From: Shewanella sp. GD04112 | Lineage (GTDB): Bacteria; Pseudomonadota; Gammaproteobacteria; Enterobacterales; Shewanellaceae | Assembly (NCBI RefSeq): GCF_029835735.1 | Contig: NZ_JAOEAL010000001.1 | Coordinates: forward strand, 1,984,001-2,048,000 | DNA: 64,000 nucleotides | Reading direction: 5' to 3' | Shown here: piece by piece, positions 54,915 to 63,386 of the stretch | How positions within the stretch are numbered: position 1 is the stretch's first letter | How the letters are laid out: the number at the start of each line of letters is the position of its first letter | Made by a program: the position numbers and the translations under genes | The notes under the pieces: model-generated | What the model was told of the DNA's origin: nothing | Database searches by the model: none | The model's input: only the letters and a program-made list of their open reading frames with translations

Positions 54915-55250
54915 ATTGCGCGTCTGTTAGCGAGTGCCGAGCACTAAAGTGTGAGAGTGGGCAAAGCTCACACCGCGCAGGCTAGCATTTTTATTTACAA
55001 AGGGTTAGATTGGGCTTCTCTACCGAGCGTCATCACCTGATTGACGTGTGAATACATTAGTAGAGCCACAACCCTAAGCCCTGCGCTTATGGCACCACGG
55101 CTGTTCAGCAATAAATCTTGTACTTAATTACCACGCGATTGCGGCATTAAGCTGCGAGCGTATTTTTATATCGGTTTATCCCATTGGGGGAGGATAGGCC
55201 AGCACAGATGTTTAACCCTAAGGGACATCTATTTACACGAGGGAAAGACT
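54915..55250. other. Gene-free interval upstream of rnk
   Basis: About 335 bp contain no credible gene. A GTGAG/CTCAC pair at 54950-54973 is the only local dyad I see. The rnk ribosome site (GAGGGA) is at its right end. Promoter elements could not be assigned. Confidence 0.4.
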
Positions 55251-55658
55251 GTGAAAACACCAAAGATCATTATTTCAGAAATCGATTTAGAAAGACTCGA
55301 GCGTCTGTTGGAGTCATTACCGGCGAACGCCTTCCCAGGGCGTGCGGCATTGGAGGCGGAACTCGACCGAGCCGACATTGTGCCCGCAGCGCAGATGCCC
55401 GGTAATGTGGTGACGATGAATTCTGAAGTGAAATTTAGCGTGTCATCCAGTCAGGATACCTTCTGCTTACGGTTAGTTTATCCCAAGGATGCGGCAGGTG
55501 AGGGCACCATTTCTATCCTCGCTCCCGTGGGCAGTGCCTTATTGGGTTTATCCCAAGGGGATGAAATCGAATGGCCAGGCCCCGGTGGCTCAATGGTCAA
55601 AGTGCGTATCGAAGAAATTATGTATCAGCCAGAGCGTAGCGGTGACTTCCACCGTTAA
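55251..55658 (+). CDS. rnk: Regulator of nucleoside diphosphate kinase (GreA/Rnk family)
   Basis: This 135-aa Rnk-type protein has an N-terminal coiled-coil-like helical part (ISEIDLERLERLLESLP, then RAALEAELDRADIV) and a C-terminal FKBP-like GreA/GreB domain (VYPKDAAGEGTISILAPVGSALLG, then GDEIEWPGP). Family members bind RNA polymerase near the secondary channel. The start is GTG with a good GAGGGA site; an overlapping frame at 55184-55405 is not real. Confidence 0.88.
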   Translation: MKTPKIIISEIDLERLERLLESLPANAFPGRAALEAELDRADIVPAAQMPGNVVTMNSEVKFSVSSSQDTFCLRLVYPKDAAGEGTISILAPVGSALLGLSQGDEIEWPGPGGSMVKVRIEEIMYQPERSGDFHR

Positions 55659-55689
55659 TCGCGCTGGATATTAGTGTGTAGAGGGCAAT

Positions 55690-56202
55690 ATGAAGGAAGC
55701 CAAAATGATTATACAAACAGAGCGTTTAATACTCAGACCATTTACCGAGCAGGATATCGATGCCCTCTATTTGATGAAGAGTAACCCTGCGATGTTGAAA
55801 TACATTCCAACCGTGCCTTTTACTGAGCGTGAGCAGGCACATGAACTGTTCCATAAGGTGATTTCACAGGATTATCAGCAGCGTGGATTTGGTCGCTGGG
55901 CCGTCGAACATAAAGCCGATAATAAAGTGATTGGCTTTTGCGGACCAAAGTTTATTCCTGAATATAACGAAGTCGAAATTGGCTATCGCTATTTCCCCGA
56001 GTATTGGGGCAAGGGGATTGGTACCGAAGCTGCTCAAGCGGCAATTAGCGTGTTCCCGCAGTTTGGCATTACGCAAATTATTGCATTGATCCTAGAGGGT
56101 AACATTGGCTCTGAGGGCGTTGCTAAACGCATAGGCATGCATTGGCGTGAACCAAGTGAGTTTATGGGACATAAAGTGAATGTGTACGCGAAGGTGCTTT
56201 AA
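55690..56202 (+). CDS. GNAT-family N-acetyltransferase, RimJ-like
   Basis: This 170-aa GNAT enzyme transfers acetyl from acetyl-CoA to an unknown amine. It has TERLILRPFTEQDIDALY at the start, EIGYRYFPEYWGKGIGTEAA, which contains the acetyl-CoA pyrophosphate loop (GKGIGTE), and a typical C-terminal KRIGM. It belongs to the RimJ/RimL-like Acetyltransf_3 group. The ATG lies 4 nt after GAGGG. It shares a bidirectional terminator with convergent fur. Confidence 0.85.
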   Translation: MKEAKMIIQTERLILRPFTEQDIDALYLMKSNPAMLKYIPTVPFTEREQAHELFHKVISQDYQQRGFGRWAVEHKADNKVIGFCGPKFIPEYNEVEIGYRYFPEYWGKGIGTEAAQAAISVFPQFGITQIIALILEGNIGSEGVAKRIGMHWREPSEFMGHKVNVYAKVL

Positions 56203-56222
56203 CTGTGCCTGAGCGTTCTAAT

Positions 56223-56252
56223 AAAAAACCAGCCTAGATGGCTGGTTTTTTA
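56223..56252. terminator. Bidirectional terminator between GNAT gene and fur
   Basis: A perfect 11-bp stem (56224-56234 with 56240-56250) with a TAGAT loop has an A-run on one side and T-run on the other. Confidence 0.92.
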
Positions 56253-56293
56253 TTAGGTGTGTCTGGTTAATATCCAGATTGAGCTAAATCTGC

Positions 56294-56725
56294 TTACTCG
56301 TCGTTATGATCGCACTTATCATTGGTGCAATGACCGTACAAATATAAGCTGTGGTTAGTCAGTTTAATGTTGTACTTGCTGGCGATTTCGTCTTGACGAC
56401 GTTCAATTACTTCATCTGAAAACTCAATCACTTTGCCACAGGAAAGGCACACTAAGTGATCGTGGTGGTGTTGAGTCGATAACTCGAATACCGCCTTGCC
56501 ACTTTCGAAGTGGTGGCGAGATACGATACCGGCATCATCAAACTGGTTTAATACACGGTAAACTGTTGCTAGACCAATTTCTTCACCTAAATCGAGCAGT
56601 TTCTTATATAAGTCTTCTGCACTGATATGTTGGTTTTCAGGTCCTTGCATCAGTTCTAGGATCTTGACTCGTGGCAGGGTGATTTTCAAACCGGCTTTTT
56701 TTAGCGCTTGATTTCCATCTGTCAT
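56294..56725 (-). CDS. fur: Ferric uptake regulator
   Basis: This 143-aa iron-responsive repressor has an N-terminal winged helix (ISAEDLYKKLLDLGEEIGLATVY), then the metal sites of the dimerisation domain: HHHFESGKAVFE region, QHHHDHLVCLSCGKVIEF with the paired cysteines, and a C-terminal HCTNDKCDH. Strong similarity to gamma-proteobacterial Fur makes Zur or PerR unlikely. It is monocistronic and probably self-regulated, though no clear Fur box was spotted in its upstream AT-rich region. Confidence 0.95.
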   Translation of the reverse strand: MTDGNQALKKAGLKITLPRVKILELMQGPENQHISAEDLYKKLLDLGEEIGLATVYRVLNQFDDAGIVSRHHFESGKAVFELSTQHHHDHLVCLSCGKVIEFSDEVIERRQDEIASKYNIKLTNHSLYLYGHCTNDKCDHNDE

Positions 56726-56981
56726 TGCTAATCTCTTGATTGCAGAACCAATAGGTTCATCCGTGGATAGTGAATGCCATTATAGGGGGTCAAATTAAAA
56801 ACTTAAACCTTTGTTCTAGCTTTATGGGTCTATATGCAGATAAATTGTGTCACTTAGCGCGAAATTGCAATAAATTGCGGCAATTCAAGCATAGTTTTTG
56901 TAAGGTTATACCAAGGAATAATGTTCACGACGCGCAAATGTCGGGACAATGGACAGAATAATTACAATAAAAGGAAGCGGT

Positions 56982-57722
56982 ATGTACCAGCATATTGTGG
57001 TGTTAACTGGCGCGGGCATTTCTGCCGAATCGGGATTACGTACCTTTCGCGATCAAGATGGTCTATGGGAAGAGCATCATATTGAAGACGTGGCCACTCC
57101 CGAAGGTTATGCCCGCGATACCGAACTGGTTGAGCGATTTTATAACAGCCGTTGGGAGCAATTACACAGTGGCACAGTGATGCCTAATGCGGCGCATTTG
57201 GCGTTGGCTAAGCTAGAGGCGGAATTTGCCGGGCAATTATTGATTGTGACCCAAAATATTGATGATCTACACGAACGAGCGGGTTCTCGGCGCTTGTTGC
57301 ACATGCACGGCGAATTATCCAAAGGTCGCTGCCCTCGCTCTCGCCAAACTTTCTTATTAAGGGAACCCTTCGGCCCCAATAACTGTTGTACCTGTTGTAT
57401 TCCGTCGCAACGATTACGCCCCCATGTGGTGTGGTTTGGCGAAATGCCGCTGGGGATGGATAGAATTCACGATGCGCTCGATAACTGCGATTTATTCATT
57501 GCCATTGGTACGTCGGGCACTGTGTATCCGGCGGCAGGGTTTGTCGATACGGCCAATCATCATGGCGCCCAAACGGTGGAAGTTAATTTAGTCACCCCCG
57601 ATAGACACAGTCAGTTCCAATATCATTTAACCGGTAAGGCGGGGGAGTTGGTACCTAAATTGGTCGATACCATACTTGCAGGCAAAGTGATTGGCTCCGA
57701 TTTAGCCGAGTCCGATGTTTAA
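56982..57722 (+). CDS. cobB: NAD-dependent protein deacylase (sirtuin)
   Basis: This class III sirtuin (about 246 aa) removes acetyl and succinyl groups from lysines. Motifs are VLTGAGISAESGLRTFRD, TQNIDDLHERAG, the catalytic HMHGEL and RPHVVWFGEMP. The zinc cysteines are in KGRCPRSR and NNCCTCC. The Tyr and Arg that mark desuccinylases (RDTELVERFYNSR) are present as in E. coli CobB. ATG 56982 has AAGGA upstream; the in-frame start 33 nt earlier is rejected. Its stop is 2 nt before the next gene. Confidence 0.93.
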   Translation: MYQHIVVLTGAGISAESGLRTFRDQDGLWEEHHIEDVATPEGYARDTELVERFYNSRWEQLHSGTVMPNAAHLALAKLEAEFAGQLLIVTQNIDDLHERAGSRRLLHMHGELSKGRCPRSRQTFLLREPFGPNNCCTCCIPSQRLRPHVVWFGEMPLGMDRIHDALDNCDLFIAIGTSGTVYPAAGFVDTANHHGAQTVEVNLVTPDRHSQFQYHLTGKAGELVPKLVDTILAGKVIGSDLAESDV

Positions 57723-57724
57723 GA

Positions 57725-58189
57725 ATGAGCAACGAGTCCATGACGCAAAAACTGGCGATTATTATGCGGGGATTACCGGGCAGCGGTAAATCCCATTGGG
57801 TCGAGCAGTTTGTGGCTAATCTACCGTTAGAAGAGGCGATTCGCGTTCGCCAAGGTGGCATTTTTTCGACCGATAGTTTTTTCTACGAGGGAGAGGAGTA
57901 TCGATTCGATGCGAAAAAACTCTCCGAATACCATCAACGTAATTTAACCGCGTTTATTCACGCGCTCAGTAGCGTTCAGCCTATCGTGATTTGTGATAAC
58001 ACTAATCTTTGCCGCTGGGAGTACATGGCCTATGAGGCGGCTGCGAAAGCCTTAGATTATCAAGTGCGTATCGTACTGGTAGGGGAGCCTTCAGCGCGCA
58101 CGCATCAACAACTGTGCGCCGAGCGTAATCGTCATGGTGTGCTGCTAGATCAAATACGGCGTATGGCAGCGCAGTTTGAGGCATTCTAG
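57725..58189 (+). CDS. P-loop ATPase/kinase of the AAA_33 (polynucleotide-kinase-like) type
   Basis: This 154-aa P-loop protein has Walker A in MRGLPGSGKSHWVEQF, a Walker B-like strand PIVICDNTNLCRWEYM, and a C-terminal lid helix with RNRHGVLLDQIRRM. This is the shape of small predicted kinases in the N4BP2/polynucleotide kinase group. The conserved STDSFFY after the P-loop matches that group. It follows cobB by 2 nt, with its ribosome site inside the cobB end, so the two are co-translated. The substrate is unknown. Confidence 0.75.
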   Translation: MSNESMTQKLAIIMRGLPGSGKSHWVEQFVANLPLEEAIRVRQGGIFSTDSFFYEGEEYRFDAKKLSEYHQRNLTAFIHALSSVQPIVICDNTNLCRWEYMAYEAAAKALDYQVRIVLVGEPSARTHQQLCAERNRHGVLLDQIRRMAAQFEAF

Positions 58190-58426
58190 GGCGCCTCTAA
58201 GTCGTCTGTAGCTGGCGTCTAGCGTGCCACCGCTTTGAATGACTAGACTTTCAATCGACTCGATTTTCTCGGTTAGATGTTAACTTGTCATCTTTTCTTG
58301 TTAGTCTGATATCGAAATATGCGGCTATATCGCTGCGAAACTGTGTTGCATAAGCTTGATCTTAATGACAGTTTCGCATTTCAATGTCGATTATAATCGG
58401 TTAAGTCCCGCCCTCTGGAGTGTCCT

Positions 58427-58789
58427 TTGTTAACAAAACTGCTGCTCACCTTAGCCGTTATCATTATGGCGATTTTACTGCTGGCCAATCGGCGTCCTAA
58501 GCAGGGGTCTGCCACTTCGGTAAATCTTCTGCCGATGCCGAGTCTGTGGCGTCGTTACGGCATGCGGGCAGCATTTTTACTGCTGGGGCTGAGCCTTTTA
58601 AGCTACAGTGTGTGGTATTGGTACGATCAACATAAAGTCGTGACTGTGACGATAGTGTCTCCAGCTGGTGTGTTATCCGGCGTGTACAAGGCGCGTAAAG
58701 GGGATATCTCGGAGGCAAAAATGGTGACGGTTGAGGGCGTACACATTCGCTTTTCTAATGCGGAGCGGTTAGAAATTCTCGAAGACTAA
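58427..58789 (+). CDS. Small membrane protein of unknown function
   Basis: This 120-aa protein has two predicted membrane helices: residues about 3-20 (LLLTLAVIIMAILLLA) and about 48-66 (AAFLLLGLSLLSYSVWYWY). A soluble C-terminal part of about 50 residues with beta strands (VVTVTIVSPAGVLSGVY, KMVTVEGVHIRFS) probably faces the periplasm. The start is TTG 58427, preceded by GGAG. It sits alone upstream of corA, and I do not recognise the family. Confidence 0.65.
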   Translation: MLTKLLLTLAVIIMAILLLANRRPKQGSATSVNLLPMPSLWRRYGMRAAFLLLGLSLLSYSVWYWYDQHKVVTVTIVSPAGVLSGVYKARKGDISEAKMVTVEGVHIRFSNAERLEILED

Positions 58790-58871
58790 CACAGATTTAT
58801 TTTATGAATTTTTCGCTCCCGCCTTTTCATTACTAAGTTATGCGTTAAACTAGCGACAATTTTTTAGCCTG

Positions 58872-58910
58872 CACTTAAGTGGACTTTTTGCTTAAGTTTT
58901 TTTCAGGAGG
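58872..58910 (+). promoter_or_regulatory. Terminator-like leader hairpin next to the corA ribosome site
   Basis: ACTTAAG (58873-58879) can pair with CTTAAGT (58891-58897), followed directly by T7 and then the ribosome site AGGAGG (58905-58910). The left arm also lies in a self-complementary CACTTAAGTG (58872-58881), so two folds compete. It may be an attenuator of corA; the stem is AT-rich and weak. Confidence 0.4.
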
Positions 58911-58914
58911 ACAC

Positions 58915-59862
58915 ATGATTACTGCCTATGTCTACGAAAACCGTCAACTGACGGTCACTGAGATTAACACACAAGACAGTATTCCGGCGTCGACCATATG
59001 GTTGGATCTCTATAAACCTGATGATGCAGAGCGAGAATGGTTAAGTCGTTTTTCCGTTGAAGAAGTGCCCGACGAAGAAGATATCAACGAGATTGAGGCC
59101 TCGGCGCGTTTTTATCAAAACAGCGACGGCTTACATATCAATTCGTTATTCCCCCAGCGAGTGGGGCAAGACGTACGCGGGGTGAACGTTTCCTTTAACC
59201 TGCGGACGAATTTCCTGTTGACCATACGTGAAGAGGATGTCGGCCTGATCCGTTTGTTGCGTAACTACTTACGCCTGGGTCGGTTGGAAGTCTCAACCCC
59301 GCAGGAATTGTTCCTCGAACTCTTTAATCTGAAAGTGGATTACCTCTCCGACTTGATTGAGGACGTGTATACGGTCCTTGAAAATGTCGGTGAGCAAGTG
59401 TTTGATAATGATGAGCTGGATGATGTGTTCAAACTCATCACCTTGCAGGAAGACTCGAACGGTAAAATTCGTTTAAGTTTGCTCGATACCCAGCGCTCGC
59501 TTCGTTATATGCAGCGATACTACCGCGGGCAATTGTCCGATGAACATTTAAAAGACTTGCGCGAAATGCTCTCGGATATCGAGTCGTTAATGCCCCACAG
59601 TCAGTTTATCTTCGATAAGTTAAACTTTTTGCTCGACGCCGCCATGGGTTTCAGTGGATTACAGCAGAATAAGATCATTAAAATCTTCTCGGTTGCGGCT
59701 GTGGTGTTTCTACCGCCTACGCTGATTGCCAGCAGCTACGGAATGAACTTCCATGGAATGCCTGAGTTAGGTTGGCAATATGGGTATCCGATGGCGATAT
59801 TGATGATGCTCGCAAGTGCTGCGGGGACCTATTTCTTCTTTAAACGCAAACACTGGCTCTAA
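58915..59862 (+). CDS. corA: Magnesium/cobalt channel CorA
   Basis: This 315-aa Mg2+ channel forms a homopentamer in the inner membrane. A large N-terminal cytoplasmic domain is followed by a long stalk helix and two C-terminal helices with the selectivity motif GMN in SSYGMNFHGMPEL. The C-terminus FFKRKHWL matches E. coli CorA (316 aa). ATG 58915 follows AGGAGG by 4 nt; an in-frame GTG at 58879 is inside the leader hairpin and is rejected. Confidence 0.95.
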   Translation: MITAYVYENRQLTVTEINTQDSIPASTIWLDLYKPDDAEREWLSRFSVEEVPDEEDINEIEASARFYQNSDGLHINSLFPQRVGQDVRGVNVSFNLRTNFLLTIREEDVGLIRLLRNYLRLGRLEVSTPQELFLELFNLKVDYLSDLIEDVYTVLENVGEQVFDNDELDDVFKLITLQEDSNGKIRLSLLDTQRSLRYMQRYYRGQLSDEHLKDLREMLSDIESLMPHSQFIFDKLNFLLDAAMGFSGLQQNKIIKIFSVAAVVFLPPTLIASSYGMNFHGMPELGWQYGYPMAILMMLASAAGTYFFFKRKHWL

Positions 59863-59883
59863 TCGCGAGTATTAACGTGGATG

Positions 59884-59912
59884 CAAAAAAGCCGGAGTAC
59901 TCCGGCTTTTTA
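59884..59912. terminator. Bidirectional terminator between corA and the HD-GYP gene
   Basis: An AGCCGGA/TCCGGCT stem (59890-59896 with 59901-59907) with loop GTAC is flanked by A6 and T5. Confidence 0.9.
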
Positions 59913-59935
59913 TTGGGCGAATGAATCTCGTTGGT

Positions 59936-61198
59936 TTATTTACGGCTATCGCCACCAAAGTAGTAACTCACGCGTTCACGTGGATTGAGGTATTCATGCA
60001 CTTTTTCGGGGAGTGCTGCGGGTGGCAGGCACCGCACGATGCTGATCCCTTCGACTTCCAGATCGACAATCGGCGCCTGATCTTTAGGCACCAGCGCATC
60101 ATAAACAAGGATTTTCGGGCACAGTAGCTTTTGCAGATTGACCGACATCACCATGGCATATTGACCGCTCGACAACTCCACCACACTTCCCGGTGGATAA
60201 ATGCCCAGCATTTTGATCATCTTGCCAATATATTCCTGATTTAATTTGGTTTTATATTGTTTATATAAATAGCCTAAGGCAGCGTAGGGCATGCGCGCCT
60301 TGCCCTGATTACTCGGATAACAAAGCGAGTCGTACTCGTTCACGACAGCGAGCAGCTGGGAGATTTTATCCAGTTCAGCTTCCTTCAATCCCTTGGGGTA
60401 ACCCGAGCCATCGAGATACTCATGGTGATTGGTGATAGGGGCGAGCGCCGCCTCGGGGAAGTTATCGGCGAGCTTGAGCAGTTCAATCCCGAGCAGCGGA
60501 TGTTGTTTGATAAAATTTAGCTCTGGCGCGGACCAAGGTGTGGTCTTTTTCAAAATCTGCGGCGGCACTTTGAGTTTACCGACATCGTGAAACAGCGCAC
60601 TTAAGCCCACCAATTCGATTTCGCTGCGGTCCCACTCCATTTCTTTGGCGATAAGCATCGAGAGTATCGCCACGTTTAGCGAGTGGTAGTAAATGCTCTC
60701 ATCTTGCTTAGCATCGCTCATTAAGTGCAGGACGAGGTTATCGGAGTTCAGTAGCTGCTCGACTATGGTATGCACTAAATCCTTGGCATCATCCACGGCG
60801 TTGAGCGGACGATTACGAAGTTTGGCGATAAGGCTGCGCATCATAGCAACCGAGCGGGTAAAGTTTTGCTCGGTTTTGTGAATATCGCGGCGCAGCTTTT
60901 TTTGTACTTCGATTTGTTCGGCTTTATAAATATCCATATCGTTTTTTAAACTATGGATATCTGCGCTAGGGGGAATTTTAATGGGATTGACGGCTTCAAC
61001 GGCCAAGGGCGTGGTTTCGCTACGTTCTAAATCGACAATTACGTATTCAATACCAAGGTTTTTAATTAACTCAATCTGCGCAGCTTGCTTGATATGAAAG
61101 CTACTGAATAAAAAAGGATGATCTTTCCAGGCCACGGGTAAACGCACAAAATTACCCACCTGTAATTGATGAACTGAGACTTTACAGCTTTTTTTCAT
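59936..61198 (-). CDS. HD-GYP domain c-di-GMP phosphodiesterase
   Basis: This 420-aa protein hydrolyses c-di-GMP. The N-terminal region of about 130 residues is of the DUF3391 type and ends in a coiled coil (residues 85-130). The HD-GYP domain carries HDVGK at 204-208, the metal-binding HHEYLDGSGYP at 258-268 and the substrate loop KISQLLAVVNEYDSLCYP. All catalytic residues appear present, so it should be active. There is no membrane segment. It is a single gene, divergent from the dioxygenase at 61315. Confidence 0.92.
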   Translation of the reverse strand: MKKSCKVSVHQLQVGNFVRLPVAWKDHPFLFSSFHIKQAAQIELIKNLGIEYVIVDLERSETTPLAVEAVNPIKIPPSADIHSLKNDMDIYKAEQIEVQKKLRRDIHKTEQNFTRSVAMMRSLIAKLRNRPLNAVDDAKDLVHTIVEQLLNSDNLVLHLMSDAKQDESIYYHSLNVAILSMLIAKEMEWDRSEIELVGLSALFHDVGKLKVPPQILKKTTPWSAPELNFIKQHPLLGIELLKLADNFPEAALAPITNHHEYLDGSGYPKGLKEAELDKISQLLAVVNEYDSLCYPSNQGKARMPYAALGYLYKQYKTKLNQEYIGKMIKMLGIYPPGSVVELSSGQYAMVMSVNLQKLLCPKILVYDALVPKDQAPIVDLEVEGISIVRCLPPAALPEKVHEYLNPRERVSYYFGGDSRK

Positions 61199-61314
61199 AT
61201 TCTTGTTATCGTGAAGCCAATGGAGTTATTTTATATCAATGATGCAGCTTTACAATTACTTAACTAACGTGTCAGCATAGTAAGAGTACAAAATAGCCGA
61301 AACACTGAGCCAAT

Positions 61315-62010
61315 ATGGATTTTATCGAAGTATACCCTAATGCTATCCCCGATGACCTATGTGATCGTCTCATTCTTGCATTTGAGCAACATTCAGGTGT
61401 GGTTGATGGCCAAACGGGTAATGGGGTCGACCTCGAAAAGAAGATCAGCCGAGATCTTACCTTAGATAATTTTGCCGATTTACAGCCCCTCAAAAATGAG
61501 CTGTTATCCTATACCCTAAAGGGCGCCGCCGACTATTTTACTCAATATTCCATGGCGTTAATGGGCGCGGTATCTGTGTCAGTGAGTGACGAGCAAGGTC
61601 AAGCGGTAACCTTAACGCCGAATAATTTTGAGCGCTTAGGTCAGCCAAGAGCCGAAGCCTTAGTAAAATATTTGTACCGCAGTGGCAGTATTAATATTCA
61701 AAAATATCAAAAGAATAAAGGTGGATATCTCCACTGGCATTCGGAGCAATTTCCCCAGCTAAGCCATAATGAGGCGCTGCATCGCGTCGTGTTGTATATG
61801 TTCTATCTCAATGATGTGGAAGAGGGCGGGGAAACGGAGTTTTATTACCAGCAACGTAAGATTTCGCCTAAGAAAGGCACTATGGTGATTGCGCCGGCAG
61901 GCTTTACCCATTCCCATCGCGGCAATATGCCTATCAGTAATGATAAATATATTGCCACGTCGTGGGTGATGTTTAACCGCGCCGAACAGTTATACGCGGT
62001 ATATGGCTAA
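61315..62010 (+). CDS. 2OG-Fe(II) oxygenase (prolyl-4-hydroxylase-like)
   Basis: This 231-aa non-heme iron dioxygenase has metal ligands that can be read as HWHSEQFP (H-x-E/D), with the distal histidine in GFTHSHRG. Strands between (VVLYMFYLNDVEEGGETEFYYQ, KKGTMVIAPAG) fit the double-stranded beta-helix of the P4H-like family, and a following Lys/Arg would bind 2-oxoglutarate. Glu in place of the usual Asp in the first motif, or an offset HxD, should be noted. The target is unknown. It converges on the sensor kinase gene. Confidence 0.78.
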   Translation: MDFIEVYPNAIPDDLCDRLILAFEQHSGVVDGQTGNGVDLEKKISRDLTLDNFADLQPLKNELLSYTLKGAADYFTQYSMALMGAVSVSVSDEQGQAVTLTPNNFERLGQPRAEALVKYLYRSGSINIQKYQKNKGGYLHWHSEQFPQLSHNEALHRVVLYMFYLNDVEEGGETEFYYQQRKISPKKGTMVIAPAGFTHSHRGNMPISNDKYIATSWVMFNRAEQLYAVYG

Positions 62011-62036
62011 CGAATAATGGTGCGTGAATAAGGCGG

Positions 62037-63386
62037 TTAAGCTGGGATAGTAATTCTAAACTTGGCGCCTTCTAAATGGCTTTCCTCAATACTCAAATAG
62101 CCGCCGTAGCTGCTGACAATCTCATCACATACAGCCAGCCCAATACCTTGTCCTGGGGATTGGGTGTCGGCTCTCACGCCCCGTTGAATAATTTTTTGGC
62201 GCAGCTTTTCTTCAACCCCGGGTCCATCGTCTTCGACAATTAATTCAAAATCACCTTGGTCCGTAAAGCGGGCGCTGACCTGAACTTGGCTGATGCATAA
62301 TCGGAAGGCATTTTCCATTAAGTTGCCGCATAGCTCCATTAAGTCGCCCTTATTGCCTGGGAACTGCAAGTTTGTGGGGATGTTGGCCTTAAATTGCACC
62401 TGCTTTTCGCGATAAATCTTAAATAACATTTGCGCCAGTTGATCGACCAGCGGGGCGATGGCGGTGTGCTCCTGCTTTAAGCCTTGGCGGCCTAACATGG
62501 CACGCTTAAGTTGATATTTAACGAGTTGATCCATTTGGCTAATCTGCTCCATGATTTTTTCATTGGCGGATTGCTTCGTCAGCGTCGTGTCATCGGTAAT
62601 GGCGTGAACGGCCGCAAGACGGGTTTTTAGGCTGTGGGCCAGATCGTTCATCGCGTTTTGATAACGTTGCTGTTGGGCGCTCGATTGTTGCAATAGTTGG
62701 TTAAGGGCTTGAGTTACGCCTTCAAGCTCAACGGGATAACCCTCTGATAGTGATTTTGTCTTACCTTGGTTAATCGATTGCAATTCGTTTTGCATCCGCA
62801 CCAGTGGACGCATCCCCCAATATGCCGCACTGACCAGCAGAATCAGTGCGAGGGCGAGCACCATGGCTAAACGGATGTAAGTGCGCTTACTGAATTTACT
62901 GTATTCCTGCTCAAGCTTAGCCGCATCTTTCATCACCAGCAGGTTGTAGTGTACTCCCGCGATTTCGACCGCGAGCAAATACACGAAGTAACCTCTGTCA
63001 TCGGCCATGGTCAGGTAGTAGGGCGGGGAATCATTACGGATTTCATTGAAACGCTCGCAGGTATCAAACAGACCCCGGTCGACGGCGAGGGAGGATGTCC
63101 ATACCTGTTTAAATTTTTCATCGCAGCTTGCCATGACGTAGCGTTCTTGCTTGTTGTTTTCCTCCAACCAAGCGCTGGTGTCGGGAATTAAATCGTGCTC
63201 CCTCAGCTCAGCGGCGACTTGGGGTATTTCGGCGATAAGCTGCGCGGTTTCTTCGTTGTAACTATTTTGCGCATGCAGAATATTGACCATCCAAGCGAGG
63301 CCAAATCCGACTAAGGTGATGATTGATAATGAGGTGAGAAACATCCGCGTCAGCAGACGTTTCTTCATTTTAAGTCTTAATTGCAT
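62037..63386 (-). CDS. phoQ: Sensor histidine kinase, PhoQ-like
   Basis: This 449-aa membrane kinase has helix 1 at residues about 13-33, a periplasmic sensor of about 140 residues, helix 2 (AMVLALALILLVSAAYWGM), a HAMP-like linker, and the dimerisation domain with phospho-His in NDLAHSLKTRLAAVHA. The ATPase domain has the N-box GNLMENAFRL, G1 VEDDGPGVEE and G2 GQGIGLAVCDEIV. HSLKTRLA is typical of PhoQ. It overlaps the regulator gene by 10 bp; the in-frame ATG at 63368 is an alternative start. The acidic patch of enteric PhoQ is not evident, so the signal may differ. Confidence 0.88.
   Translation of the reverse strand: MQLRLKMKKRLLTRMFLTSLSIITLVGFGLAWMVNILHAQNSYNEETAQLIAEIPQVAAELREHDLIPDTSAWLEENNKQERYVMASCDEKFKQVWTSSLAVDRGLFDTCERFNEIRNDSPPYYLTMADDRGYFVYLLAVEIAGVHYNLLVMKDAAKLEQEYSKFSKRTYIRLAMVLALALILLVSAAYWGMRPLVRMQNELQSINQGKTKSLSEGYPVELEGVTQALNQLLQQSSAQQQRYQNAMNDLAHSLKTRLAAVHAITDDTTLTKQSANEKIMEQISQMDQLVKYQLKRAMLGRQGLKQEHTAIAPLVDQLAQMLFKIYREKQVQFKANIPTNLQFPGNKGDLMELCGNLMENAFRLCISQVQVSARFTDQGDFELIVEDDGPGVEEKLRQKIIQRGVRADTQSPGQGIGLAVCDEIVSSYGGYLSIEESHLEGAKFRITIPA

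Noticed and set aside
55184..55405. Open frame overlapping the start of rnk
   Set aside because: The rnk frame shows clear family similarity and a better ribosome site, and the overlapping frame has none.
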